From contig JAJYWN010000058.1 in the NCBI GenBank assembly GCA_021791495.1, forward strand, positions 1 through 48,248: a stretch of 48,248 nucleotides of DNA, given 5' to 3'. The DNA comes from Bacillota bacterium (lineage in GTDB: Bacteria; Bacillota; Sulfobacillia; JAJYWN01). Shown in pieces: positions 23,299-32,682 of the stretch; within the stretch, counting starts at the first letter, position 1; every line of letters starts with the position of its first letter. Made by a program: the position numbers and the translations under genes. Under the pieces are notes generated by a model. That model saw only the letters and a list, made by a program, of their open reading frames with translations, made no database searches and was not told the origin of the DNA.

Positions 23299-24144
23299 TT
23301 GAACTCACAAGAGATCATGCAACTGGCATTGGACATGGTGGGGTTCGACGGCATTCCGGCCGACAGCGCCATCCAGGTGCCGGGGAAGGACATGAAGCGG
23401 GTGCTCTTCGGCATCGACATCGGCGTGCCGGAGCTGCTACTGGCCAAGGAACTGAAGGTGGACGGCGTCATCGCCCACCATCCCATCGGCCTGAACATAT
23501 CCCCCATCTACGATAAGCACATCGACCAGATGGCCTCCTTCGGCATCCCGCGGGAAGTGGGGGAGAAAGCTGTGGCGCCCATCAAGGAGGGCACAAACCT
23601 TTCCTTCCTCTCGGGCAACTTCGACCACGTGGTTTCCGTGGCACGGGTGCTGGGGCTCCCCTTGATGAACATCCATAACCCCCTGGACGAGGTGGGTCGG
23701 CGCGTCATGGACGAGGCCATCAAGGCGCGGCGGCAGGCGGTGGAAGGGACAGGAGCGGGTGAGGGCGCAGGCCAAGGCCGCACCTTCACCGTGGGCGACG
23801 TGGTGGATGCCCTCCAGGGTATCCCCGAATTCAGTCGCGTGCCGACCCGTCCCCAGATCATGGTGGGTAAGGCTGAGAATCCGGCCGGCAAGGTGGCCGT
23901 GGCCCACGCCGCCGGCACCAACGGCCGCTACGCCGTGGCCAACGCCTACTACGAGCACGGCGTGTCGACCGTGGTTTACATCCACGTGGACGCCCCGGGG
24001 CTGGCCAAGCTGCGGGCGGAGAACAAAGGCAACCTGGTGGTGGCCGGGCACATCGTGGCCGACGCCGTGGGCATCAATCCCTTCATCGACCTCCTGCGAG
24101 AGAAGGGGATGGAAGTCATCACCATCAGCGGGTGTGGCCTCTAG
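23299..24144 (+). CDS. NIF3-like dinuclear metal-centre protein
   Basis: The 281-residue protein has the NIF3/YbgI/YqfO fold markers: LFGIDIGVPELLLAKELKVDGVIAHHPIG with the metal-binding HHP at 60-62, a central KEGTNLSFLSGNFDHV, and a C-terminal VVAGHIVADAVGINPFIDLL replacing the usual GHYxTE segment. The family forms hexamers binding two metals; a role as GTP cyclohydrolase I type 2 has been proposed, but the function is unsettled. A Gly-rich insert (EGTGAGEGAGQG) lies near residues 149-160. The start is TTG 23299, eight bases after GGGAGG. The longer upstream frame begins inside the divergent promoter region and was rejected. It is divergent from the M28-like peptidase gene with a 188-bp shared upstream region. 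Confidence 0.82.
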   Translation: MNSQEIMQLALDMVGFDGIPADSAIQVPGKDMKRVLFGIDIGVPELLLAKELKVDGVIAHHPIGLNISPIYDKHIDQMASFGIPREVGEKAVAPIKEGTNLSFLSGNFDHVVSVARVLGLPLMNIHNPLDEVGRRVMDEAIKARRQAVEGTGAGEGAGQGRTFTVGDVVDALQGIPEFSRVPTRPQIMVGKAENPAGKVAVAHAAGTNGRYAVANAYYEHGVSTVVYIHVDAPGLAKLRAENKGNLVVAGHIVADAVGINPFIDLLREKGMEVITISGCGL

Positions 24145-24182
24145 GTCAGGGAAAGGCCACTACTCTCTACGGGGTGCGACCA

Positions 24183-25847
24183 ATGATTGCAGGCGCCTTG
24201 TCCGCAGGTGTGGGCCGGCGAGTCCGTGCCTTGATGTTGGTCGCGGCTGTGCTCGTGACGGCGGTGTCCACTTTGGGCGGCTGTTCCCTGTTCAAGCTGT
24301 CCGGACGCCGGACTGGCTCCGAACCCGGATCCGCTTCCGGTAGCCCCTCGCCACCGACGGCCGCACCATCGGGGGTGGGGACGGGCATCGCAGCGGGAAC
24401 CGTGGCGGTGCCTGGGTTCAAAGTCGTGCGTTCCTTCCCGACCGACCAGGAGGTAGACGTGCCTCTCGACTCCGGTCTTATTCTGGAGTTCGACGTCGAT
24501 GTGGACAGGGAATCCCTGGCGGGGGCGGTGCATCTGGACCCGCCCCTCGAGACCGGAGGCACGTGGGTGTCCTACGGTAGCCAGCGCGCCTACGCCTATC
24601 GTCCGAGGTCTCCGCTGAATCCGTACACCAAGTACCGGTGGACGGTGGGCCAGGGGCTGAAGGACACCGGTGGACGGGCCCTTAGCGGAGCCTTCTCCAT
24701 CTCATTCCGTACCAGACCGGCGACCGATCCGGCCTACCTGTCGCCCGCATGGTCTCCAGACGGCAGATACCTGGCCTATTACCAAGTGGGTTCCAAGAAT
24801 GGGCGCGAGCTGTTTGTGGTTGACGCCACCTCTGCGGACACCAAGACACTGCTGCGTGGCAGTGGTGTGCTGACCGACGGTCCACCGGCGTGGTTGGACA
24901 ACGGCACCTTGGCCGCAGTGGTGAAGCGACAGGTTGTGGGTGGTAGAACCGTCGAACTCGGTGTCTACGCTATCCCTCTGGCGCAGGCGCCGTTCAAGCT
25001 GCTGGTCGATGGCGCCAACTTGGGAAACCCCATAACGGTGGCGCTGCATCCGTCGCCCGATCGGAAGACCCTTGCCATCGAGGCCGGCTACGGTACGGCC
25101 GATTCCCATTCCGACGCGATGCAGGCCCTTTACCTTGTCGACCGGGATGGATCCGACCTGAGACCGGTCGAGGGCCGCCGGCAGACGCAGCGTTTCCTGG
25201 GGTGGGACGAGGCGGGGGACGATCTGTTCTTCCTGGACACCCACGGGAGCTTGAACAACTCGCACCGCTTCGGCTACGACCTGTGGTCCGCGGATCTCCG
25301 GGGAGAAGCGGCGCTTCAAGCTACAGGACCCGATGGAGGGGCCTTTCTGACCGACGTCGGTGGTGTGACCTGGTATTCCGGTCGCGCCGGATCGGGCCTG
25401 CCGGGCGGACTAGTCTGGACGTGGAAAGCCGTAGATACAGCAAACCACATCCTGCACCAACCAGAAGCGGTGTACGATGTGACTCAGACTAGGCCCGCCG
25501 CCGGAGGCACCGCCGCGGCGGAAAGAAACTCCTGGTCGGCGACTCGCCTGGACTTCGGAGGGCCTGCACGTGACCTGGCACTCTCGGCCGACGGTCAGCG
25601 TATCGCCTACGCGGTCAACCTGGCCACCGGGGACTGGGAGATCTGGGCGCGTCCAGCCCCAGACGCCGACGTTGCCGGTGGTCCAAGCACTCCGGCCCGA
25701 CTGACCACCCGCGCGTCTGAAGACCTGTCACCGGCTTGGTCCCCCGACGGGGCCTGGCTTGCCTTTACTTCCTCCGGAACGAGCGCGGCTGGGGTCTGGG
25801 TCGTTGGGGCCGACGGTCACGGGCTGCGGCAGTTGGTCGGCCCCTAA
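24183..25847 (+). CDS. Lipoprotein with Ig-like and TolB-type beta-propeller domains
   Basis: The 554-residue product starts with a signal peptide ending in a lipobox (STLGGC, Cys about residue 34), followed by a Ser/Pro/Gly-rich linker. Residues about 75-175 look like a bacterial Ig-like Big_5 domain (PTDQEVDVPLDSGLILEFD ... SFRTR). The rest contains TolB/WD40-like PD40 repeats: LSPAWSPDGRYLAYYQ near 180, LSADGQRIAYAV near 458 and LSPAWSPDGAWLAFTS near 517. It would sit on the outer face of the membrane, likely in a binding or scaffold role. Start: ATG 24183 gives a clean signal peptide; GTG 24174 and 24132 are alternatives. It is followed by an M1-type exopeptidase gene. Confidence 0.8.
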   Translation: MIAGALSAGVGRRVRALMLVAAVLVTAVSTLGGCSLFKLSGRRTGSEPGSASGSPSPPTAAPSGVGTGIAAGTVAVPGFKVVRSFPTDQEVDVPLDSGLILEFDVDVDRESLAGAVHLDPPLETGGTWVSYGSQRAYAYRPRSPLNPYTKYRWTVGQGLKDTGGRALSGAFSISFRTRPATDPAYLSPAWSPDGRYLAYYQVGSKNGRELFVVDATSADTKTLLRGSGVLTDGPPAWLDNGTLAAVVKRQVVGGRTVELGVYAIPLAQAPFKLLVDGANLGNPITVALHPSPDRKTLAIEAGYGTADSHSDAMQALYLVDRDGSDLRPVEGRRQTQRFLGWDEAGDDLFFLDTHGSLNNSHRFGYDLWSADLRGEAALQATGPDGGAFLTDVGGVTWYSGRAGSGLPGGLVWTWKAVDTANHILHQPEAVYDVTQTRPAAGGTAAAERNSWSATRLDFGGPARDLALSADGQRIAYAVNLATGDWEIWARPAPDADVAGGPSTPARLTTRASEDLSPAWSPDGAWLAFTSSGTSAAGVWVVGADGHGLRQLVGP

Positions 25848-26014
25848 GGGTGATTGGGCAGGAGACTCGAGTAGTGCAAGAGAAAACGAGTTTGATCTGG
25901 TCTGTCCCTTCCCGTTCAGTCCCGGCTCATTCCTTGGCATCCTGTTCCGTCCCGTCCGTTCCCTCCGTGCCCCGTCGGTAACCTGTGAAAAGGGCCCAGA
26001 AGGAAGGCTTGTCC

Positions 26015-28066
26015 ATGAGCATCGCCCCTCGATGGCACAGGTCCGCGTGGAAGGTTTCCGCCCTTGCCGTGTGCCTTTTCCTGGCCGTCCTCACCGTTGC
26101 CGGCGCCCCAGGGACTGGGCCATGGGCCGAGGCCGCCGGCCTTCCGCCTGCCTTCTCGCGGGCTGTCGCCGAGGAGGTCATCGGGGCTATGGTTGATGCC
26201 GTGGTCAGGGGCGATAAGGCCGCGTTCCTTGCTCAAGTTGACCCTGCCGCAGCCACTTCCGACAACCTCAGCGAGTTCAGTGAGGAGAATCAGAAGGTCT
26301 TCTCCCTGGGTATCCAGTGGCAGGTGACCGGGGTCACGACCGACCCTCCACAAGCCACGGTACTTCTCGCCGGAGTGGGATGGTCACAGCGCAGCCTTAT
26401 CTCTTTCACGTCGTCCCGGGGGCGCTGGGTAATCCAGGACAGCAGACCGGCCCCGGCTGTCCCGGAAAGCGACTACCAGCTCGATGTCACCTTGCACCCG
26501 GAAGAGCAGACTATCGAGGTGGCGGGTTCGTACACTTTCGATTTGGATTACCCGGTGGCCTCGCTGGGTCTGGTGGTTTCGGGGCGCCTGAAGTTCACTA
26601 ACCTGAGTGTTGACGGCCGGGACCTGTTGGCGGACTTCCCGACAACGACCATCAACGGGGCAGCCGTTGTGCCCTTGGCCGCCGATGAAGCCGGACGAAG
26701 GACCGTGACCTTCCGTTCCGCCGGTTCGATAGCCGAACCCGATAACCACGGTCGCTATCTTAGTTACATCGGCCCCGAAGGAGTGTTTGTGCCACAGGCA
26801 TCTTGGTATCCGAGATTATCCATGTCCTCGCCCGGCACCCGCGCGACGGCCCGAGTCACCTTCCACGTCCCAGCAGGATGGAGCGTGGCGTGTGTGGGTA
26901 AAGAGGAGTCGGCGGTGGACGGCCCAAGTGGACGAACCGTCACTTTCCTCACCGATAGTGTGGATGCCATCGGTTTCACTGCCGGACCTTACCGCCGCCT
27001 CACCTCGGAAGGCCCGGTTCCGGTCTCGGTCCTCACTCTCCCGGCCAACGGCGGTAATCCCAACAAGGTCTTGGCCATGATACACGATGTGCTGAGAGTC
27101 GAACAGGAACTCCTTGGCCCCTATCCGTTTCCGACCTTGACCTCGGCCGAGGAACCCGAGAACACCGGCTCGTGTTATGCCGTTCCGGGGCTGTTGATCA
27201 TGGCGCCACAGAGCGGTGGAGGTGTCTATGATAAGTTCATAGCCCACGAACTGGCCCACCAGTGGCTGTGCTTCCAGGTGCAACCCGCCGGCAGCGAAGG
27301 GAAATGGTGGCTGGTGGAGGGTCTGGCGAACTACGTCGCCGCACTGTACTTTGAGAAGAAGCAAGGTCCCGAGGGACTCCGCGCGACCCTAGGCCGGCTC
27401 GCCGACCAGTACCGGACCACCAAAGAGAAGTCCTCGGAAGCGGAGCCCAACCTTCTCGTACCGAAGTCCTCTTCCCTGCTGGCCGAGGCCGTGATCTACT
27501 ACAAGGGCGCCTGGGTCTTTCACCAGCTCCGCCTCTTCATGGGCGACGGCGCCTTCTTCTCCTTGTTAAAGGGAGTCGTCTCCCGCTATTCCGGGAAGCA
27601 GATGGACCTCAATGATTTCCTCGCCATGGTCACGGAAAAGGGTGGACCGGACGCCACTGAATTCCTGAAGACCTGGCTGACGAAGGTGGGGCCATTGGAC
27701 GTCACCTTAGAGGATGTGAAGCAAGGCCGAAGCGCCGACGGGAACTACGAGACTACCTTTAGGTTGGTAGGCTGCGGGGACCTGCCCGCGCCCCCCACAC
27801 CGGTGCGCATCGATTACTACGGCGGTGCCCTAAGGACCGTGGTCCGGCCTGGGATCCCGTTTACGGCGGCAACTCCGGGCGTGGTCTGGCGGATGGAGGT
27901 CGATCCGGACCATGAGGTGTGGGATGTGGACCGCAAGAACAACCTCTTGGTCCTTCATCTGCAGCCGCGCATTCGCCTGGTTATCTTGCTAGGCGGCGTG
28001 GCGGCCCTCATTCTGGTTGCGGCGTCCCTAGCTCTTCGGCGATGGCGAAGAGAGACGTCTACTTGA
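26015..28066 (+). CDS. Membrane-anchored M1-family metallopeptidase with NTF2-like N-terminal domain
   Basis: The 683-residue protein has a signal peptide (residues 12-32), an NTF2/SnoaL-like region (about 48-142; AMVDAVVRGDKAAFLAQVD), an M1-type beta domain, and a gluzincin core with HELAHQW (zinc ligands H411 and H415, catalytic E412) and the third ligand E435 in VEGLANY. A C-terminal hydrophobic helix (about 650-672) followed by RRWRRE would anchor it with the catalytic part outside. It would cut N-terminal residues from extracellular peptides. The start ATG 26015 has AGAAGGA upstream; GTG 25985 is an alternative. Its stop overlaps the convergent serine hydrolase gene by eight bases. Upstream 25848-26014 is pyrimidine-rich without a clear promoter. 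Confidence 0.88.
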   Translation: MSIAPRWHRSAWKVSALAVCLFLAVLTVAGAPGTGPWAEAAGLPPAFSRAVAEEVIGAMVDAVVRGDKAAFLAQVDPAAATSDNLSEFSEENQKVFSLGIQWQVTGVTTDPPQATVLLAGVGWSQRSLISFTSSRGRWVIQDSRPAPAVPESDYQLDVTLHPEEQTIEVAGSYTFDLDYPVASLGLVVSGRLKFTNLSVDGRDLLADFPTTTINGAAVVPLAADEAGRRTVTFRSAGSIAEPDNHGRYLSYIGPEGVFVPQASWYPRLSMSSPGTRATARVTFHVPAGWSVACVGKEESAVDGPSGRTVTFLTDSVDAIGFTAGPYRRLTSEGPVPVSVLTLPANGGNPNKVLAMIHDVLRVEQELLGPYPFPTLTSAEEPENTGSCYAVPGLLIMAPQSGGGVYDKFIAHELAHQWLCFQVQPAGSEGKWWLVEGLANYVAALYFEKKQGPEGLRATLGRLADQYRTTKEKSSEAEPNLLVPKSSSLLAEAVIYYKGAWVFHQLRLFMGDGAFFSLLKGVVSRYSGKQMDLNDFLAMVTEKGGPDATEFLKTWLTKVGPLDVTLEDVKQGRSADGNYETTFRLVGCGDLPAPPTPVRIDYYGGALRTVVRPGIPFTAATPGVVWRMEVDPDHEVWDVDRKNNLLVLHLQPRIRLVILLGGVAALILVAASLALRRWRRETST

Positions 28067-29252
28067 CCGCCGCGATAACCTTCCCCAGGAAGTCGTCGAG
28101 GCGGTCACGGTTGATCCAGCGCACCACGACCACCAGGTCGTGTTCGTTGTCCACCCACACCACGTTGGCGCCGTTGCCCTCGTGCATGTAGCATGTCTCC
28201 GGGCAACTGGGAAGCAGCTGGCGGCCCGTGTTCAGCATCCAGTTCATATACCCGTACCACGTCTGGTTCTCGGCCGGTATGGAGTTGCGCGCTTTCAAGG
28301 GGTACTGGTCGGTGATGCGCGTGCCGGTGGGTGTGGTCGCCCGACCGATCCATTCCTCCGAAAGGAGCTGTTGACCCTTCCAACGGCCGTCCCGCAGGCA
28401 CAGCAGGCCAAAGCGCGCGTGGTCCCTGGAGCTGATCTGCATGCCACCACCCCAGTGCCCGCCGCCGGCCACCGACTGCATCATCACGCCGTCGATCTTG
28501 ACCCAAGAGTTCTCATAGCCATGCCACTGCCACGTCGGCGAGGCGCCGATGGGGTCCATGATGAGCTCCTTCAGAACCTGCGGCAAAGGTTTGCGCCATA
28601 TCCTGAGCAGGGAAAGCGCCAGCCGGTTGACGCGGACGTCGTTGTACTTCCACACGGTCCCCGGCGCGTTGCGTTTGCGGTAGGGTAGTTCGCCGTAGGG
28701 ACCCTCGGGCCGGTCGGCCCAATCAGGCTTACCCCAAAGGGTACCTTCCCAGTCACTGGTCTGGTTGAGCATCTGGTGCCAGGTGATCTGGCTGTTGTGT
28801 GGTGAGTCGAAGCCGCCGTCTCTAACGTAGAGCCCGACCTTGTGGTTCAGGTCCCTGATGAGGCCCCGGTCGAAGGCCAGGCCGGCACAGGTGGAGACGT
28901 AACTCTTGGTGGCGCTGAAGGTGGTGTCGACCCGGTCCGTCTCGCCCCATTCGGCCATGATGTAGCCATGCCGCAGGATCACCCCGTTGCACGCGCCGCG
29001 CTCACCGATGGGTCCGATCAGGTCGTCATGGGGCTCGAAGACGTTCAGCGTCCTCTCGAGCACCAGGTCCTTCGGGGCTTCGGTCTCGTTCTTGATGGCG
29101 AAGTCTATGGCTTGCCGAACTACCGTGGAGTCCATGCCCACGTCCTCGGGCTGCCGGGTTTCCCATTCGGTGAAGTGGCCGGGATAATAGAGCTCATTCG
29201 TGCTGGGCAATTCGTTCGTCCCCTCCAAAACCTGGTTCGCTGGGCTCCTCAA
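28059..29252 (-). CDS. Serine hydrolase of the beta-lactamase/class C family (esterase EstB-like)
   Basis: The 397-residue protein has the penicillin-binding-fold motifs: SxxK as SATKSYVS (nucleophile near residue 113), the tyrosine motif YND in WKYNDVRVN near 203, and a GGG loop in GGHWGGGMQIS near 263. Members hydrolyse esters, amides or D-amino-acid peptides. No signal peptide is visible, so it is probably cytoplasmic. The TTG at 29252 (GGAG seven bases upstream) overlaps the stop of a small upstream frame. An internal TTG at 29210 behind GGAGGGG is an alternative that shortens the protein by 14 residues. The 3' end overlaps the M1 peptidase gene. True beta-lactamase activity is unlikely, but substrate is unknown. 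Confidence 0.83.
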   Translation of the reverse strand: MRSPANQVLEGTNELPSTNELYYPGHFTEWETRQPEDVGMDSTVVRQAIDFAIKNETEAPKDLVLERTLNVFEPHDDLIGPIGERGACNGVILRHGYIMAEWGETDRVDTTFSATKSYVSTCAGLAFDRGLIRDLNHKVGLYVRDGGFDSPHNSQITWHQMLNQTSDWEGTLWGKPDWADRPEGPYGELPYRKRNAPGTVWKYNDVRVNRLALSLLRIWRKPLPQVLKELIMDPIGASPTWQWHGYENSWVKIDGVMMQSVAGGGHWGGGMQISSRDHARFGLLCLRDGRWKGQQLLSEEWIGRATTPTGTRITDQYPLKARNSIPAENQTWYGYMNWMLNTGRQLLPSCPETCYMHEGNGANVVWVDNEHDLVVVVRWINRDRLDDFLGKVIAAVK

Positions 29253-29419
29253 TCGGTCTCTCCGGCCCTTTCCCTTACGAATTGGTCGAAGACCAACTCC
29301 AGAGGGGCCTCATCCACTACCCTTGCCACCGTGGGTTCCACTGGTCCACTATCGGTGACAGTTGCGGCTTCTTCAACCCAACCCTTGAGCCCTGCTTCGT
29401 GCCTGGTGTTCCGTAGCAA
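29249..29419 (-). CDS. Putative 56-residue protein upstream of the serine hydrolase
   Basis: A TTG at 29419 with GAGGT five bases upstream opens a 56-codon frame whose TGA overlaps the TTG start of the serine hydrolase gene. The product is acidic and soluble, with EPTVARVVDEAPLELVFDQF near the middle and VRERAGETD at the end. Codon use is typical for the window (GTC, GAG, GCC), and the stop/start overlap suggests translational coupling. I do not recognise a family. It could also be the surviving C-terminus of a longer, decayed gene, since an in-frame stop lies just upstream. Confidence 0.35.
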   Translation of the reverse strand: MLRNTRHEAGLKGWVEEAATVTDSGPVEPTVARVVDEAPLELVFDQFVRERAGETD

Positions 29420-29642
29420 GAGTTACCTCGGATGATGGAGATCTCGATCCTGAGAACTCCGGGCCGAGAATGGTAGGTAGTGGGAGAGGATGGGTGGAAC
29501 TAGGTGAGAGGTCCCGTTCTTTTCTGACATAAACCTGTGGAACCGGAGTCCCCTGTCCCTTCGTCTCTTATCATGAGAGAGTCTTCTGCCCGCTGATTCG
29601 GACCCTTGCTATCCGCAGAATGGTTCCCGGGGAGGTTGAACC

Positions 29643-30932
29643 TTGACCAAGGGACCCCCTGTTGAAGAACGAGGCCGCAAACCGGAGCTCGCCGATACAC
29701 CGTTGAAAACCCGAAAGGCACCATTCGCAGGAAAGGCTATCCTGTTCCTTGCGCTTATTGTCTGCCTCACGTTCACAGGGTGTAAGCCGAGGAACGCCCT
29801 GCTAGACAAGACAGGGATCGCCACGGCTACGCAAGTCACCTATAGAGAGACCGGTCTCCCAACACAGTACCCCAAACTAAGAGACGTCCTAAGAGTACTA
29901 GCATCATCAGAGCCCGTCGACGTGCGTCCGTTCGATTACTACAGTGGATACCAGGGAGAACTCGTTTTCACTGTTGCTCCCAAGGACGGGTCGGTTTCCA
30001 TTCGCTCAAAGGTCTTTGGGGACACCGCCTACCTATGTTTCCTGGAGACACAGATTACAACCACCCCACACATGGGGGCTACGTTACTTGGGACGACAAC
30101 ACCGAGGTATTTCTCTCTTCCGTTCTCGCGCTTCGCTTCGGTGGTAAGGCTGGACGGCTCTTCTTCGACGACCGCAATCCCGCCAGAAGCTGGTAAGACC
30201 GCTGATGAAGAACGGGCAAGACCAAGAGCCGACCTGGCGATACTCTTAAGAGGTCTCTTCCCGCAACTTGAGGGTTATCACCTTTTTCCGTCCTGGGCGA
30301 ATGCGGGCGAGAGCAATGCACCTTACACAGACCGGTTAGCTTCCTTTGTCGACGACCAACTCCGCACCTACGGGCCGTCTGATGATAGGGAGTCGGTCTT
30401 ATTTGCCAATGTTGGCGTCAACCGAGTGGCGGTTGGGATTCTGAAGAGGGAGAAAGCCTTTCTGATCACTGGTAAGAAGATGCTTGACACTGCCTTGGGC
30501 GAGACCTGGAATGTTGAGAGCAGGGGTGAAGCCAACGTTCCCTCACTGCCAGTGGAGAAGGGTACTCGACGCATAGGTGAACTACGGGCAGTGCCGGCGC
30601 CCAACCTGCCTCTAGGTATGGATAGCAAGCTGCGCGGCGGACCGAACGACGGCGTCGAACTCCCTGAGAGATTGCCTTCGCCAGGATACATCCTCTTGCC
30701 GAGAAGCAACGGAGACTTCTATCTCGTGGTTTACGGCTGGAACAGTGCTGGACTTGGACTGCGGGTCAGCGAGGTCCACTACCTACCCGATGATAGCATC
30801 GCGGTCTTCTGCAACGCGTCAGATGCGGTTCTGTCTCCACGTGCAAGCCTACTCGTCTCTGGCAACGCTCGAGTTGCCAGGGTGGTAATCGGTGATATAG
30901 ACGTGCCGGAGATCAAGCTCCCGAACCGTTAG
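29643..30932 (+). CDS. Orphan lipoprotein of unknown function
   Basis: The 429-residue product has a 30-residue basic and polar head, a hydrophobic segment (about 31-44) and a lipobox (LTFTGC, Cys about 47), then a large soluble part with no motif I recognise. It would be anchored on the outer face of the membrane. The start is TTG 29643, seven bases after GGGGAGG. The gene is visibly less GC-rich than its neighbours (many AGA, CTA, ACA, TCA codons), which suggests later acquisition or relaxed selection. It is flanked by about 220 bp of non-coding DNA upstream (29420-29642; nothing recognisable) and the TPP enzyme gene downstream. Confidence 0.7.
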   Translation: MTKGPPVEERGRKPELADTPLKTRKAPFAGKAILFLALIVCLTFTGCKPRNALLDKTGIATATQVTYRETGLPTQYPKLRDVLRVLASSEPVDVRPFDYYSGYQGELVFTVAPKDGSVSIRSKVFGDTAYLCFLETQITTTPHMGATLLGTTTPRYFSLPFSRFASVVRLDGSSSTTAIPPEAGKTADEERARPRADLAILLRGLFPQLEGYHLFPSWANAGESNAPYTDRLASFVDDQLRTYGPSDDRESVLFANVGVNRVAVGILKREKAFLITGKKMLDTALGETWNVESRGEANVPSLPVEKGTRRIGELRAVPAPNLPLGMDSKLRGGPNDGVELPERLPSPGYILLPRSNGDFYLVVYGWNSAGLGLRVSEVHYLPDDSIAVFCNASDAVLSPRASLLVSGNARVARVVIGDIDVPEIKLPNR

Positions 30933-31074
30933 CCCCGAACAACGAACTTTGCCCCCGATTCTGGTCTGTGATAGCCTCGCGCCAAGTCCGCCTCCGTCCC
31001 TTGGCAGAAGGTACGTTTTCCCTTCCCAGCGAAGCTTGTCAGGCAGCAGACCTCACCGGAAGGGAACGAGAAGC

Positions 31075-32679
31075 ATGCCCACCGTTGGACAAGTCATCGC
31101 CGACCGCTTAGCCACAGCCGGAGTGCGCCGAGTCTACGGGTACCCGGGCGGCGAAGTCCTGGACCTGATCGAAGCCCTGCGTCAGCGCGGGTTGGAGTTC
31201 ATCTTGACCAGGCACGAATCGGCCGCCGCCTTCATGGCGGGCGGGGAAGGGGAGATGACCGGCGTTCCCGGCGTTTGCCTTGCCACCCTCGGCCCCGGCG
31301 CCACGAACCTGGTGAGTGGGGTGGCTGACGCGTATCTCGACCGTCAGCCCCTTCTGGCCATCACCGGCCAGCTGCCGGCGGACCGGTACGAGATCAGCCC
31401 GCACCAGCGGATCGACCTTGGGTCGCTCTTCCGTCCCATCACCAAGCTCTCGGCTCGCCTCACACCCGGCAACGCCGCGAACCTGATGGACAAGGCCCTG
31501 GCCACGGCGGTGGCGGAGCGGCCCGGCCCAGTCCACCTGGAACTCCCCAGTGACGTAACGACGAAAGAGGCGGCGGAGCGGCCCCAGGGGGGCCCATTCG
31601 GCCTGCCGCAACCGATGGAAGGGCCCGCCCACCCCCTGGCCCTCGACCACGCCACCGAACTGCTGAAGCTCTTCCCGAAGGCCGTGGCTCTGGCCGGTCC
31701 CGGCGTCATCCGGGCCGACGCCGCCGGGCCCTTTTGGAACTTCGCCCGCGCCTGGGGCCTTCCCGTGGTGGTCGGCCCGAAGGCCAAGGGTGTCTTCGAC
31801 GAAGACCACCCCCTTTTCACCGGGGTCATTGAGGCCCTGGGCACCAAGGTCCTCTTCGACTTTATCCATAGCGCCGAGATGCTGGTCACCGTGGGGTTCG
31901 ACCCGGTCGAGTTGGACAAGGCCTGGCTCTACGACGGCCCCGTCCTGCACATCGACCGGGCCTCGAACATCGACGAATACTGGCACGCGGCGGCCGAAGT
32001 GGTGGGCCGGCTGGGAGACACCTTGGATACTTTGGCCTGGCGGGCGCCCAAGCCGACCCCGGAATGGGGCGAGGAGGCGGCGACCAAGGTGCGCGAGGCG
32101 CTGCGGTCGGCCATCGACGGGGCGCCGGTCTGGTCGGCGGAGGGTGTGCGGGTCCGCGAGCTTTTCGAAAAGGTGCGCCGGGTCATGCCCCTTGAAACCG
32201 TGGTCACCTGCGACGTCGGGGCCCACAAGTTCGCCGCCGGCCAGCTCTGGCTGACGATGCGCCCCGGCACCTTCTACATGTCGAACGGCCAATCGTCCAT
32301 GGGTTACGGTCTGCCGACGGCCATGGCCGCCTCCTTCGTCTACCCCGAACGCCCGGTGGTGGCTTTCATTGGCGACGGCGGGCTGGGGATGTATCTGGGC
32401 GAACTGGAGACCATCGCGCGCTACGGGCTAAAGCTGGGTATCGTGGTGCTGATGGATGAGAAGCTGAGCCTCATTCGCATCGGCCAGGAACGGCGGGGCT
32501 ATCCCGAATACGGCGTCGGATTCGCGAATCCGGACTTGACCCACCTGGGCAAGGCTTTCGGTATTAAGACGGTGATGGCGAAAACCGCGGCCCGAGTCGC
32601 TTCCGCCCTCAAAGGGCTACCGGCGGACGGGCCGGTTTTGGTAGGCGTCCCAGTGGACCCCGGAAGTTACAGGGTCTAG
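31075..32679 (+). CDS. Thiamine-diphosphate-dependent enzyme, acetolactate synthase-like large subunit
   Basis: The 534-residue protein has the three TPP-enzyme domains: N-terminal pyrimidine-binding (YGYPGGEVLDLIEAL; catalytic Glu in TRHESAAAFMAGG about residue 46; LATLGPGATNLVSGVADAYLDR), a central nucleotide-fold domain, and C-terminal pyrophosphate-binding (IGDGGLGMYLGELETIARYG near 429). After the GDG motif the usual Asn-Asn is replaced by MDEK, so metal binding is slightly unusual. Reaction: decarboxylation of a 2-keto acid or acetolactate formation. No small regulatory subunit or other ilv gene is near, so true acetolactate synthase is not assured. ATG 31075 follows GGAAGGGA; the frame extends upstream without family similarity. 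Confidence 0.85.
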   Translation: MPTVGQVIADRLATAGVRRVYGYPGGEVLDLIEALRQRGLEFILTRHESAAAFMAGGEGEMTGVPGVCLATLGPGATNLVSGVADAYLDRQPLLAITGQLPADRYEISPHQRIDLGSLFRPITKLSARLTPGNAANLMDKALATAVAERPGPVHLELPSDVTTKEAAERPQGGPFGLPQPMEGPAHPLALDHATELLKLFPKAVALAGPGVIRADAAGPFWNFARAWGLPVVVGPKAKGVFDEDHPLFTGVIEALGTKVLFDFIHSAEMLVTVGFDPVELDKAWLYDGPVLHIDRASNIDEYWHAAAEVVGRLGDTLDTLAWRAPKPTPEWGEEAATKVREALRSAIDGAPVWSAEGVRVRELFEKVRRVMPLETVVTCDVGAHKFAAGQLWLTMRPGTFYMSNGQSSMGYGLPTAMAASFVYPERPVVAFIGDGGLGMYLGELETIARYGLKLGIVVLMDEKLSLIRIGQERRGYPEYGVGFANPDLTHLGKAFGIKTVMAKTAARVASALKGLPADGPVLVGVPVDPGSYRV

Positions 32680-32682
32680 GAG

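Noticed and set aside
31108-32292. Long minus-strand frame opposite the TPP enzyme
   Set aside because: Antisense shadow; the plus strand has clear TPP-enzyme motifs.
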